Assembly: GCA_947178045.1 (NCBI GenBank)
Contig: CAMWWR010000097.1
Location: forward strand, 1-6,948
DNA: 6,948 nucleotides
DNA from: an uncultured Clostridia bacterium
GTDB taxonomy: Bacteria > Bacillota > Clostridia > Lachnospirales > Lachnospiraceae
Direction: 5' to 3'
A program made the position numbers and the translations under genes. Below the pieces are notes generated by a model, which was not told the DNA's origin, did no database searches, and saw only the letters and a program-made list of their open reading frames with translations. Of the stretch, positions 1 to 6,175 are shown in pieces (position 1 is the first letter of the stretch; each line of letters begins with the position of its first letter).

Positions 1-149
1 GGATAGGAAATATGCCGGCTCGCGGCGAGCGCTCCGCCGCAGGGGAGAATAATTTCGGAGGATACGGGAAAGCAGGCGTATTCGAGAAGTATCATCAGGA
101 GCATGGCGGGCAGCCCGAAGCTGCCGAGAAAAGAGAAGATCCAGTTCAT
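1..149 (-). CDS. DedA-family (VTT domain) membrane protein, N-terminal fragment
   Basis: Read on the minus strand from the ATG at 149-147, the frame stays open to the window edge (49 complete codons), so the C-terminal part is missing. The peptide begins MNWIFSFLGSFG, continues with a hydrophobic stretch, and then shows E-Y-A-C-F-P-V-S-S-E-I-I-L-P-C-G-G. This matches the DedA-family N-terminal signature: an acidic residue, then P-[IV]-[PS]-S-E, a hydrophobic pair, P, and a glycine-rich turn. DedA proteins are polytopic inner-membrane proteins linked to membrane homeostasis, lipid flipping and envelope stress. The start is supported by GGAGG (complement of 156-160) six bases before the ATG. 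The gene is divergent from opp and need not be functionally linked to it. I saw no convincing promoter for it. The family is fairly sure from the motif; the exact role is unknown. Confidence 0.75.
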   Translation of the reverse strand, partial: MNWIFSFLGSFGLPAMLLMILLEYACFPVSSEIILPCGGALAASRHISY

Positions 150-191
150 GGTTGGCCTCCGCTGATAGACATGGAATAATTTATGCGAAGC

Positions 192-209
192 ACGGTATGT
201 TTATGCCGT
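192..209. promoter_or_regulatory. Small dyad in the 5' region of the dedA-like gene (possible operator)
   Basis: ACGGTAT and ATGCCGT flank a four-base centre (GTTT). Seven positions are symmetric, with one T/G wobble at 196/205. It lies 43 bases upstream of the dedA-like start codon. The size and symmetry would suit a dimeric repressor site or a short leader hairpin, but there is no recognised consensus, so this could be chance. Confidence 0.2.
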
Positions 210-238
210 CTGCTGCAGCGGGAGGCTGACTGAAAAAG

Positions 239-441
239 CTTGAGTTTCCGCATTTTACATTTCGGGTCGAGAGGGACTGTTCTTTCTGCGAAGGAATGTT
301 AAAAAACGCCGGCACTTGAAATTTTCAAGCCTCAGCGCCGAAAATTTCTTAGTGTCCGCTGCGTTTTTTCCAAGCGAAAGCGTGTCCGTGCAGAAAGAAG
401 CAGTTCCCGAACTCCCGGAATGTAAAATGCGGAAACTCAAG
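239..441. repeat. 203-nt imperfect palindrome, MITE-like or repetitive element
   Basis: The outer 23 bases of each end (239-261 and 419-441) are perfect inverted repeats, starting CTTGAGTTTCCGC and ending GCGGAAACTCAAG. With one G/T wobble the match extends to 266/414. Further pairing blocks continue inward with small offsets: 280-289 with 390-399 (10 of 10), 301-309 with 361-369 (9 of 9), and 318-326 with 340-348 (9 of 9). The element therefore folds almost end to end. It encodes no transposase or other credible protein. The flanks are GAAAAAG (232-238) and GAAAAAAG (442-449), an approximate direct duplication that may be a target-site duplication or just A-rich coincidence. Mobile or dispersed-repeat status is inferred; copies elsewhere cannot be seen here. 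It ends 11 bases before the opp -35 box. Confidence 0.7.
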
Positions 442-452
442 GAAAAAAGAGA

Positions 453-481
453 TTGACAAAGAAAACAGAATATGGTATATT
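453..481 (+). promoter_or_regulatory. Predicted sigma-A promoter of the opp operon
   Basis: TTGACA (453-458) is a perfect -35 box. It is followed by a 17-base spacer and TATATT (476-481), five of six to TATAAT. The bases TGG (473-475) just before it give an extended -10 element. An A-tract (443-448) lies just upstream of the -35 and could act as an UP-like element. Initiation would be expected near 487-489, at the run of As. It is the only strong promoter seen upstream of oppA, but a terminator hairpin follows at once. Confidence 0.8.
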
Positions 482-486
482 TTGGA

Positions 487-546
487 AAAACAAGCGAAGG
501 AGTAACGACAAATCGTTGCAGTCTCCTTCGCTTGTTTTGCTTTTTT
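487..546 (+). terminator. Intrinsic terminator or attenuator hairpin between promoter and oppA
   Basis: Bases 487-502 pair perfectly with 523-538, a 16-bp stem with core CAAGCGAAGGAG / CTCCTTCGCTTG. The 20-base loop holds a second small hairpin, AACGA (504-508) with TCGTT (513-517). The 3' arm runs into TTTTGCTTTTTT (535-546), the U-tract of a Rho-independent terminator. The stem starts at about the predicted transcription start, so a transcript stopping here would be only about 60 nt. Either it attenuates opp expression, with readthrough needed to reach oppA, or it ends a small RNA. The 5' edge also has A residues, so the structure could work weakly on the opposite strand. Structure is directly visible; regulatory role is inferred. 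Confidence 0.75.
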
Positions 547-587
547 GAGGAGAAAATCTGAAAATATGCGCAGAAAGCAGCGCAGAA

Positions 588-2705
588 ATGGGGAAAAGAA
601 TGAAAGAAAACAGACATCGGAGCGAAAGAGGGACGACGGGACGGCGGAGGAGTCTTCTCCTACTTCTTCTGGTTGCTTCCCTCGCGGCAGCCTGCAGCTG
701 CAGGAACAGAGGAGGAAGCACGGAGGACAGCGGAGGAGAAAACACGGAGGACAGCGGAGGAGAAAACACGGAGGACAGCGGAGAAGAAAACGCGGAAACG
801 GACGGCCGGGAGGGCAGCACGGAAGGAAATACGGATACGGGCGGCAGCGGGAACGGCATGTTCAACAACGGCAGGGAGCTTGCCGCGGCGCAGGTGGTAA
901 AAACGGTATATTCAGAGGAGCTCTCGAACTGGAATTATCTTGTGGCGGACTCCGCTACAGCCTGGGCAAATTACCTTGATAATCTGGTGGAATATGACAA
1001 TTACGGGCTCTGCCGGCCCTGCCTCGCGGAATCCTGGACGAGATCGGAGGATGGACTTGTATGGACCTTCAAAATCAGGGAGGGTGTTTTCTGGCAGCGC
1101 TGGGACGGAAGTCTTTACGGTGAGGAGGTGAGGGCCGCCGACTGGGTGACGACGGCGAAATACATTCTCGACCCGTCGAACGCCGCGCAGACCGCCGATC
1201 TGCTCTTTATCTTCCGGGGAGCGCGCGACTATTACAGCGCGCTCGCGGAGGGGAAAATGGCGGATTTCGGGTCGGTCGGCATCCGGGCGTCCGGCGATTA
1301 TGCGCTTGAGTTCACGTTAGCGGAGCCGGTTCCCTATTTGCTGGCGATCCTATATAACAACTGGGTATATCCGACCAGCGGGAAATATCTGGAGGAGGCG
1401 GGGGAGGGTTTCGGGCTGGACAATAAATCGATCCTCTACTGCGGCGCTTTTCTGTGCAGGGATTACGAGCCGGAATCCCGCCGCATTGATTATGCCAATC
1501 CGTCCTACTGGGACCGGGGGAATATACATATCGAGCGCATCGAGAGACGGTATAATGCTGAGGCGGGCACGCTGGCGGCGGAGCTTTTTCTCCGGGGTGA
1601 GGTCACGACCGCCGCGATTCCGGCGAATCAGCTGGACGCCTGGATGAGCGATCCGGAAAAAAGAGCGATGCTCCGCCCGTCCAGAAGCTCGGCCTACAGC
1701 TATTTTTTCCTGTTTAATTTCCGTCCGAATTTTCCGGAAAAGTATAATATTCCGGCCTGGCGGCTGGCGGTGAACAATGAAAATTTCCGGAAATCCGTTT
1801 ATTATGCGCTTGACCGCAGGGCGGCGGTGCAGGTATACGACCCGTACCACACGGAGAATTTTATCCTGCGGACAATCACGCCGGGAAATTTTGCGGCTGC
1901 CGGCGGCAGCGATTATATCCGGCTCGGCGGGCTTGCCGACTATACGGATAACGACCAGCATGACGAGGCGAAGGCGCTCGGGTACAAGCTGAGAGCCGTC
2001 GAGGAGCTGACCGCGCTCGGTGTCGTCTTCCCGATCAGGGTATACATGCCGTACAATACCGGCTCGGCAAACCAGACCAATTTGGCGCAGGTTGTTATGC
2101 AGCAGCTTGAGAGGGTGCTCGGAACGGATTATATCGATATTGTGATCGACGGTTATCCGGACGCGAATTATCTGAATACGACGAGGCGCGCGGGCAATTA
2201 CGCTTTTATGCTGTGCTCCTGGGGGCCGGATTTTGCCGATCCGTTCACCTATACGGAGCCTTTTGTTATCGGACAAAGCTACAGCTGCATATATATGGCT
2301 GACGGGATGGCGGATGCCGTCGGTGAGGAGGAGGGCGGGAAGCCCGGCGTCGACGGCGGCTTCTGGAAGAATTCCGTCTATGATGAGATGGTGAGGGCGG
2401 CGGATGTCGAAAAGGTTGATATCGCAAAGCGGTACGGGGCGCTGGCGGAGGCGGAGACATGGCTGCTGGACCGGGCCTTTGTCATTCCGCTCGGAACGCT
2501 CGGCGTGACCGGCTATGTTGCTTCCGACCTCAATCCGTTTGAATCGCAGTATGCGCCCTTCGGCGCTTCCTCCAGCCGCTACAAATATCAGTACGTCTAT
2601 GCAAAGCCGTTTTCCGGCGAGGAGTACGGAAGGCTGTACGCGGAGTGGGAGGAGGAGCGGGCGAGGCGCATCGCGGCGGCGCAGGAGGCGGGAAGGGATT
2701 ACTGA
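588..2705 (+). CDS. oppA: OppA, oligopeptide ABC transporter substrate-binding lipoprotein
   Basis: This is the extracellular peptide receptor of the Opp importer (family 5 solute-binding protein, SBP_bac_5), 705 residues and long for the family. A basic N-terminus (RRR at 19-21) leads into LLLLLLVASLAAAC, a lipoprotein signal peptide with acylated Cys36. The -3 residue is Ala rather than the usual Leu, an acceptable but weaker lipobox. Residues 39-95 form a low-complexity acidic Gly/Ser/Glu linker with three TEDSGGEN-type repeats. The binding domain follows. Its family hallmark spans residues 133-170, including LAESW, SEDGLVWTFKIREGVFW and a downstream A-x-DWV helix. The end (EEYGRLYAEWEEER) is intact. 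Start choice: ATG 588 is the first in-frame start after a stop at 546-548 but has little Shine-Dalgarno. ATG 600, preceded by GGGGA with a five-base gap, is a real alternative and keeps the whole signal peptide. oppB follows after 13 bases. Confidence 0.93.
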   Translation: MGKRMKENRHRSERGTTGRRRSLLLLLLVASLAAACSCRNRGGSTEDSGGENTEDSGGENTEDSGEENAETDGREGSTEGNTDTGGSGNGMFNNGRELAAAQVVKTVYSEELSNWNYLVADSATAWANYLDNLVEYDNYGLCRPCLAESWTRSEDGLVWTFKIREGVFWQRWDGSLYGEEVRAADWVTTAKYILDPSNAAQTADLLFIFRGARDYYSALAEGKMADFGSVGIRASGDYALEFTLAEPVPYLLAILYNNWVYPTSGKYLEEAGEGFGLDNKSILYCGAFLCRDYEPESRRIDYANPSYWDRGNIHIERIERRYNAEAGTLAAELFLRGEVTTAAIPANQLDAWMSDPEKRAMLRPSRSSAYSYFFLFNFRPNFPEKYNIPAWRLAVNNENFRKSVYYALDRRAAVQVYDPYHTENFILRTITPGNFAAAGGSDYIRLGGLADYTDNDQHDEAKALGYKLRAVEELTALGVVFPIRVYMPYNTGSANQTNLAQVVMQQLERVLGTDYIDIVIDGYPDANYLNTTRRAGNYAFMLCSWGPDFADPFTYTEPFVIGQSYSCIYMADGMADAVGEEEGGKPGVDGGFWKNSVYDEMVRAADVEKVDIAKRYGALAEAETWLLDRAFVIPLGTLGVTGYVASDLNPFESQYAPFGASSSRYKYQYVYAKPFSGEEYGRLYAEWEEERARRIAAAQEAGRDY
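719..790 (+). repeat. Three tandem 24-bp repeats in the oppA linker
   Basis: Three head-to-tail 24-base units lie at 719-742, 743-766 and 767-790. The first two are identical. The third differs by one base (A at 784 where G is expected), changing Gly to Glu. Each unit adds eight residues (TEDSGGEN) to the linker just after the lipid-anchored Cys36, so copy-number change would lengthen or shorten the tether without a frameshift. More degenerate related sequence continues to about 850. Confidence 0.9.
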
Positions 2706-2718
2706 GTGGAGGACGGCG

Positions 2719-3657
2719 ATGGACAGGATCAGATATTGTGCCGGCAGGGTGCTTCGTGCCCTTGTTACGATGGCGGTCGTGCTGAGCGCGGTGTTTTTGC
2801 TGCTGCGCCTGCTCCCGGTAGAGGGATATTTTGGCAGCCGCTCCGACGCCATGAGCGATCAGGTGAAGGAGCAGGTGTTAAGGGAGCTCGGGCTGCTCGA
2901 CCCATGGTATGTGCAGCTTAAAAATTTCTGGAGCAGCCTGCTTCGCGGCGATCTCGGGAAATCGGTCGTCTGCCGCAGGGGCGTGGATGTTGTGAAAATC
3001 ATCGGTCCGAAGGCCGCAGTATCGTTCCGATTCGGGCTGGCGGCGCTTCTTATCGAAAAGCTGATCGGCATTCCGGCGGGTGTGCTGATGGCCCGGCATC
3101 GCGGACAGCTTTTTGACCGCCTGGGCAATATCTTCATTCTTCTGGTCAACGCGCTTCCGGCCATCGTCTATTATCTGCTGCTTCAGCTCGGCGGCTCCGG
3201 TCTGCTCGGCATCCGCATGCTTTACACAAAGGGGGATATCAGGTCCTGCATTCTGCCGGTTATCTCCCTCTCCCTCGGCGGGACCGCCTCGACGGCGATG
3301 TGGATGCGCCGCTACATGGCGGATCAGATGAATATGGACTACGTCCGGCTGGCGCGGGCCAAGGGAATGACGAGCAGCCAGGTATCGTTCCGGCATGTGC
3401 TGCGGAACGCGTTTGTTCCGATGGCGCAATCCCTGCCGTCCTCCGTTATGTTTACGATCTCCGGCTCGCTCTATATCGAGTCGCTGTACTCCATCCCCGG
3501 AATGGGAGGGCTTCTGATCACGGCGATCCGGCGCGGCGACAATCCTCTCGTGCAGGCGCTCGTGCTCCTGTATTCGGGCATGAGCATCGCGGGCATGCTG
3601 CTCGGCGATCTGCTGATGGCGCTGCTCGATCCGAGGATCCGGCTGAACAGCGAGTAG
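2719..3657 (+). CDS. oppB: OppB, oligopeptide ABC transporter permease
   Basis: This is one of the two membrane subunits forming the peptide channel (312 residues, normal for OppB/DppB). Hydrophobic segments lie at about 11-31, 101-123, 136-158, 177-197, 232-254 and 279-303, the six-helix pattern of the family. The large segment between the first two helices contains LGLLDPWYVQLKNFW and LRGDLGKSV, typical of OppB N-terminal domains. The cytoplasmic EAA loop that docks on the ATPases is clear at 207-234: DYVRLARAKGM, then RHVLRNAFVP. The C-terminus LLMALLDPRIRLNSE is the usual family ending. The ATG at 2719 has GGAGG (2708-2712) six bases upstream and starts 13 bases after the oppA stop, implying coupled translation. 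An in-frame ATG at 2515 would add 68 residues from inside oppA and is not credible. Confidence 0.95.
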   Translation: MDRIRYCAGRVLRALVTMAVVLSAVFLLLRLLPVEGYFGSRSDAMSDQVKEQVLRELGLLDPWYVQLKNFWSSLLRGDLGKSVVCRRGVDVVKIIGPKAAVSFRFGLAALLIEKLIGIPAGVLMARHRGQLFDRLGNIFILLVNALPAIVYYLLLQLGGSGLLGIRMLYTKGDIRSCILPVISLSLGGTASTAMWMRRYMADQMNMDYVRLARAKGMTSSQVSFRHVLRNAFVPMAQSLPSSVMFTISGSLYIESLYSIPGMGGLLITAIRRGDNPLVQALVLLYSGMSIAGMLLGDLLMALLDPRIRLNSE

Positions 3658-3750
3658 TTCGAATAACACCCGCGTAGCGGAGAGAGCCGATCCGGCTAAA
3701 CGGAAAATTGTTCAAATACCGTTTGCGCGGCGAAAGAAAGGGAAACAGTC

Positions 3751-4755
3751 ATGGGCGTTTTCGCGGAATTTCATTTTCAGAACAGGGCGAATGAAAGGCT
3801 TTCGGAGCGGGAGGGGCAGCAGGCAACGGACGATATGTTTGTCCTCGCGGACGGCAATACGGCAGAGGCGGAACGCGCCGGCGCGCCCGGCTATTCCTAC
3901 TGGAGGAGCACACTGCGCGTTTTTCTCTCGAACCGGGCGTCGGCGGGAATCCTGATTTTCCTGCTGCTCCTGCTTGCCTTTACCTTTCTGCAGCCGCTGC
4001 TCCCGGATCAGAAGGCTCCGACAGAGATTTTTATTGATCCGCAGACCGGGACACAGTACCGGAATGTGCCGCCGAACGCGGAGTTCTGGTTCGGCACGAA
4101 CAGCATCGGGCAGGATCTCTGGAGCAGAGTATGGTACGGAACGCGTATCTCGCTCTTTATCGGGCTGTGCACAGCGGCCGTTTCGGCGGCCGCCGGAATC
4201 ACGCTCGGCTGTATATGGGGCTGCGCGCGGAGATGGGATAAGCTGTTTACCGAGATATACAATGTTTTTGACAATATTCCGTACACGATCCTTCGCATGC
4301 TGCTGATCTATATTCTGCGGCCGGGCCTGTCCACGATGATTTTTGTCATGAGCCTGACCGGCTGGGTCGGCATGGCGAAATATATCCGGAATCAGATTTT
4401 GATTTACCGGGACCGCGAATTCAATATGGCCTCCCGGTGCCTCGGCTCCTCGCGCGCCAGAATCATCGTTAAAAATCTGCTCCCGCAGCTGATTCCGGTT
4501 ATTATGCTCAACACGGCGCTCGCCGTTCCGGGCGCGATCGGCTCCGAGGTATTTCTGACCTATATCGGGCTGGGACTGCCGGTGTCCATGCCGTCGCTCG
4601 GCACGCTCATCAATGAGGGGCGCGCGGTCATACTTGTTGCGGGCCAGCGCTATCAGCTGTTTTTTCCGGCGCTGGTCGTCTCCGCAATCACGGTCTCGTT
4701 TTATGCGCTCGGCAATGCCTTTGCCGACGCCTCCGACCCGAGGAATCACCGGTAG
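3751..4755 (+). CDS. oppC: OppC, oligopeptide ABC transporter permease
   Basis: The second membrane subunit (334 residues) pairs with OppB. A hydrophilic N-terminal region of about 50 residues precedes the OppC_N-type segment, S-T-L-R-V-F-L-S-N-R-A-S-A-G, and the first helix at about 65-83. The periplasmic-side loop ends in FWFGTNSIGQDLWSRVWYGT (112-131), matching the family pattern H-x-FGTD-x-x-GRD-x-x-SR-x-x-YG-x-R. The EAA docking loop is at 222-246 (REFNMASRCLGSSRARIIVK). The ending GNAFADASDPRNHR is the normal OppC terminus. AAAGGGA (3737-3743) seven bases before the ATG supports the start. The 93-base gap after oppB holds two short possible stems, AGCCG/CGGCT at 3685-3697 and AAACGG/CCGTTT at 3698-3724. 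Neither has a U-tract, so readthrough from oppB is expected. Confidence 0.95.
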   Translation: MGVFAEFHFQNRANERLSEREGQQATDDMFVLADGNTAEAERAGAPGYSYWRSTLRVFLSNRASAGILIFLLLLLAFTFLQPLLPDQKAPTEIFIDPQTGTQYRNVPPNAEFWFGTNSIGQDLWSRVWYGTRISLFIGLCTAAVSAAAGITLGCIWGCARRWDKLFTEIYNVFDNIPYTILRMLLIYILRPGLSTMIFVMSLTGWVGMAKYIRNQILIYRDREFNMASRCLGSSRARIIVKNLLPQLIPVIMLNTALAVPGAIGSEVFLTYIGLGLPVSMPSLGTLINEGRAVILVAGQRYQLFFPALVVSAITVSFYALGNAFADASDPRNHR

Positions 4756-4806
4756 GTCAGAGCGAATTATTGGAATGCGGGTGTGCTTTATGAAAGCGGC
4801 GCATAC

Positions 4807-4899
4807 ATGGAAGAACAGGAAGGCGAAAAGGGCAGAGAGGGAGAGAAAGACAAAGAGGACAACAGGGAAGGGAGGCCGGAGAAGGGAGAGGGCTTATGA
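4807..4899 (+). other. Purine-rich oppC-oppD spacer with a possible 30-codon ORF
   Basis: Of the 89 bases at 4807-4895, 77 are purines by eye count. An ATG at 4807 opens a 30-residue frame (MEEQEGEKGREGEKDK and on to GEGL), composed almost only of Glu, Lys, Gly, Arg and Asp. Its stop TGA overlaps the oppD start as ATGA (4896-4899). That overlap is the classic coupling geometry, but there is no good Shine-Dalgarno before 4807 and the composition simply mirrors the purine bias. A translated peptide is unlikely. The tract may serve as an unstructured ribosome-loading region for oppD. Confidence 0.2.
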
Positions 4900-5999
4900 C
4901 GGAATTAGAAAGAGCCGAAGGGCGAAGAGCATCCGGAGAAACGGAACCGGTGCTTTCGGTAAAGGAGCTCGTCGTTAAATTTCAGCTGCGCGGGCGGGAG
5001 CTGACAGCGCTGCGCGGGCTTTCCCTGGATGTATGCCGGGGGGAAAGCCTCGCCGTTGTCGGCGAGTCCGGTTCGGGGAAATCCGTGCTCACAAAAACCT
5101 TTCTGGGACTGCTGGACGACAACGGCAGGATATCCTCTGGCAGTATTCTGTTCGACGGCTGCGATCTGGCAAAGCTTTCAAAGGAGCGGGACTGGGTCAA
5201 AATCCGCGGCGGGCGCATTGCCATGATATTTCAGGACCCCATGACGGCCCTGAATCCGCTCCGGACGGTCGGCGGGCAGATTCGGGAGGCGCTGCTGCTG
5301 CACGGCCGTCTGTCCAGAGCGGAGGCGAAACAGCGGGCGATCCGCCTGCTGGACGAGGTCGGCATTCCGGAGGCAGCGAGGCGCTACGGGCAGTATCCGC
5401 ATGAATTTTCCGGAGGAATGCGGCAACGCGCGGTCATCGCGATCGCCGTCGCGTGCGGGCCGGAGATACTGGTGTGCGACGAGCCGACGACAGCGCTCGA
5501 TGTGACGGTTCAGGCGCAGATTCTGACTCTGATCCGAAGGCTTCAGAAGCAATACGGGCTGACGGTGATCTTTATCACGCATGATCTCGGAGTCGTGGCA
5601 GAGATCGCCGACCGCGTCGCGGTCATGTATGCGGGGGATATCGTGGAGCTCGGGAGCTGCGAGGAAATTTTTTATGACCCGAGGCATCCGTATACCTGGG
5701 CGCTGCTCTCGGCCATGCCTCAGCTTTCCGGGAAGGGGAGGAACCTCTGTGCGATCCGCGGGACGCCGCCGGATCTTTTTTACGATATCCGCGGGGATGC
5801 CTTTGCACCGCGCAATCCGCAGGCGCTGGCCGTTGATTTCAAGGTGCGCCCGCCGTATTTTGAGGTGTCGCCGACGCACCGGGCACGCACCTGGCTGCTG
5901 GATCCGCGGGCGCCGAAGATCGAGCCGCCGGAGCCGGTCCAACGGCTTCGGGAGGAAGGTATTCGGCAGCTTCGGCGGGTTGAGGGGAAGGTGTTGTGA
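4896..5999 (+). CDS. oppD: OppD, oligopeptide ABC transporter ATP-binding protein
   Basis: This cytoplasmic ATPase of the importer (367 residues) pairs with OppF. Motifs in order: Walker A GESGSGKS (56-63), Q-loop Q113 in IFQDPMTALNP, ABC signature FSGGM (171-175), Walker B ILVCDE with D195 and catalytic E196, D-loop TALD, and H-loop H229. The oligo_HPY C-terminal region starts at HPYTWALLSAMP (264-275). In the best-known OppD/DppD proteins this region holds a cysteine motif of the type GCPFHPRCPYA...C followed by a later HRVAC, linked to an Fe-S cluster. Here the equivalent is GDAFAPRNPQALAVD (300-314) and HRARTWL, with no cysteine. This resembles a Cys-less OppD group I recall from Clostridia. 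The start has GGGAG eight bases or less upstream (4884-4888) and follows a 140-base purine-rich spacer after oppC. Confidence 0.95.
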   Translation: MTELERAEGRRASGETEPVLSVKELVVKFQLRGRELTALRGLSLDVCRGESLAVVGESGSGKSVLTKTFLGLLDDNGRISSGSILFDGCDLAKLSKERDWVKIRGGRIAMIFQDPMTALNPLRTVGGQIREALLLHGRLSRAEAKQRAIRLLDEVGIPEAARRYGQYPHEFSGGMRQRAVIAIAVACGPEILVCDEPTTALDVTVQAQILTLIRRLQKQYGLTVIFITHDLGVVAEIADRVAVMYAGDIVELGSCEEIFYDPRHPYTWALLSAMPQLSGKGRNLCAIRGTPPDLFYDIRGDAFAPRNPQALAVDFKVRPPYFEVSPTHRARTWLLDPRAPKIEPPEPVQRLREEGIRQLRRVEGKVL

Positions 6000-6039
6000 T
6001 ATGACGGGCTGGGAGCGTGTGGGAAAACCGAGTGCGACA

Positions 6040-6111
6040 GCTCCGGCAGTTGTGGGGAGAGTGAAGCGACGGCCCCGGCGGGGCAGAGATAAAGGACATA
6101 AGAGCCGGAGC
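6040..6111 (+). other. Nested GC-rich hairpin in the oppD-oppF spacer
   Basis: GCTCCGGC (6040-6047) is perfectly complementary to GCCGGAGC (6104-6111). Inside lies GCCCC (6072-6076) with GGGGC (6080-6084) around a three-base loop. No U-tract follows, so this is not an ordinary terminator. It could act as an mRNA processing or stability structure that sets oppF levels against oppD, or be chance in GC-rich DNA. The 176-base spacer is otherwise without a convincing gene. Confidence 0.35.
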
Positions 6112-6175
6112 CCGGAAAGACAGCGCTCCCGGCGGTTTGGCGGGAAGAAGGCAAGAAGGAGGCAGGAAAGGCGAT

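Noticed and set aside
232..449. Exact target-site duplication around the palindrome
   Set aside because: GAAAAAG on the left and GAAAAAAG on the right differ in A-run length, so they are suggestive only and cannot be claimed as a true duplication from one copy.
255..617. A 120-codon minus-strand frame through the palindrome, promoter and terminator
   Set aside because: It is a translation of the repeat and control elements themselves. Short frames inside palindromic repeats are often called as hypothetical proteins but have no supporting signal here.
719..790. CRISPR-like array considered for the 24-bp repeats
   Set aside because: Units are directly adjacent with no spacers and lie in frame inside oppA, so this is a coding tandem repeat.
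545..979. Basic 144-codon plus-strand frame overlapping the start of oppA
   Set aside because: It runs in another frame of the oppA signal peptide and linker, begins with TTG in the terminator U-tract, and owes its KHGGQRRR repeats to the 24-bp DNA repeats.
1350..2852. A 500-codon open frame on the minus strand across most of oppA
   Set aside because: It lies opposite a clear solute-binding protein gene, has a proline/arginine/histidine-heavy composition and no recognisable domain. Long antisense frames are expected opposite GC-rich genes.
2878..3669. A 263-codon minus-strand frame opposite oppB
   Set aside because: Shadow of the strongly supported oppB gene, with histidine/arginine-rich sequence lacking any motif.
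3712..4749. A 345-codon minus-strand frame opposite oppC
   Set aside because: Same pattern: it mirrors the codon structure of oppC, with arginine-rich low-complexity sequence and no start signal of note.
5178..5942. A 254-codon minus-strand frame opposite oppD
   Set aside because: Shadow of oppD with no recognisable domain.
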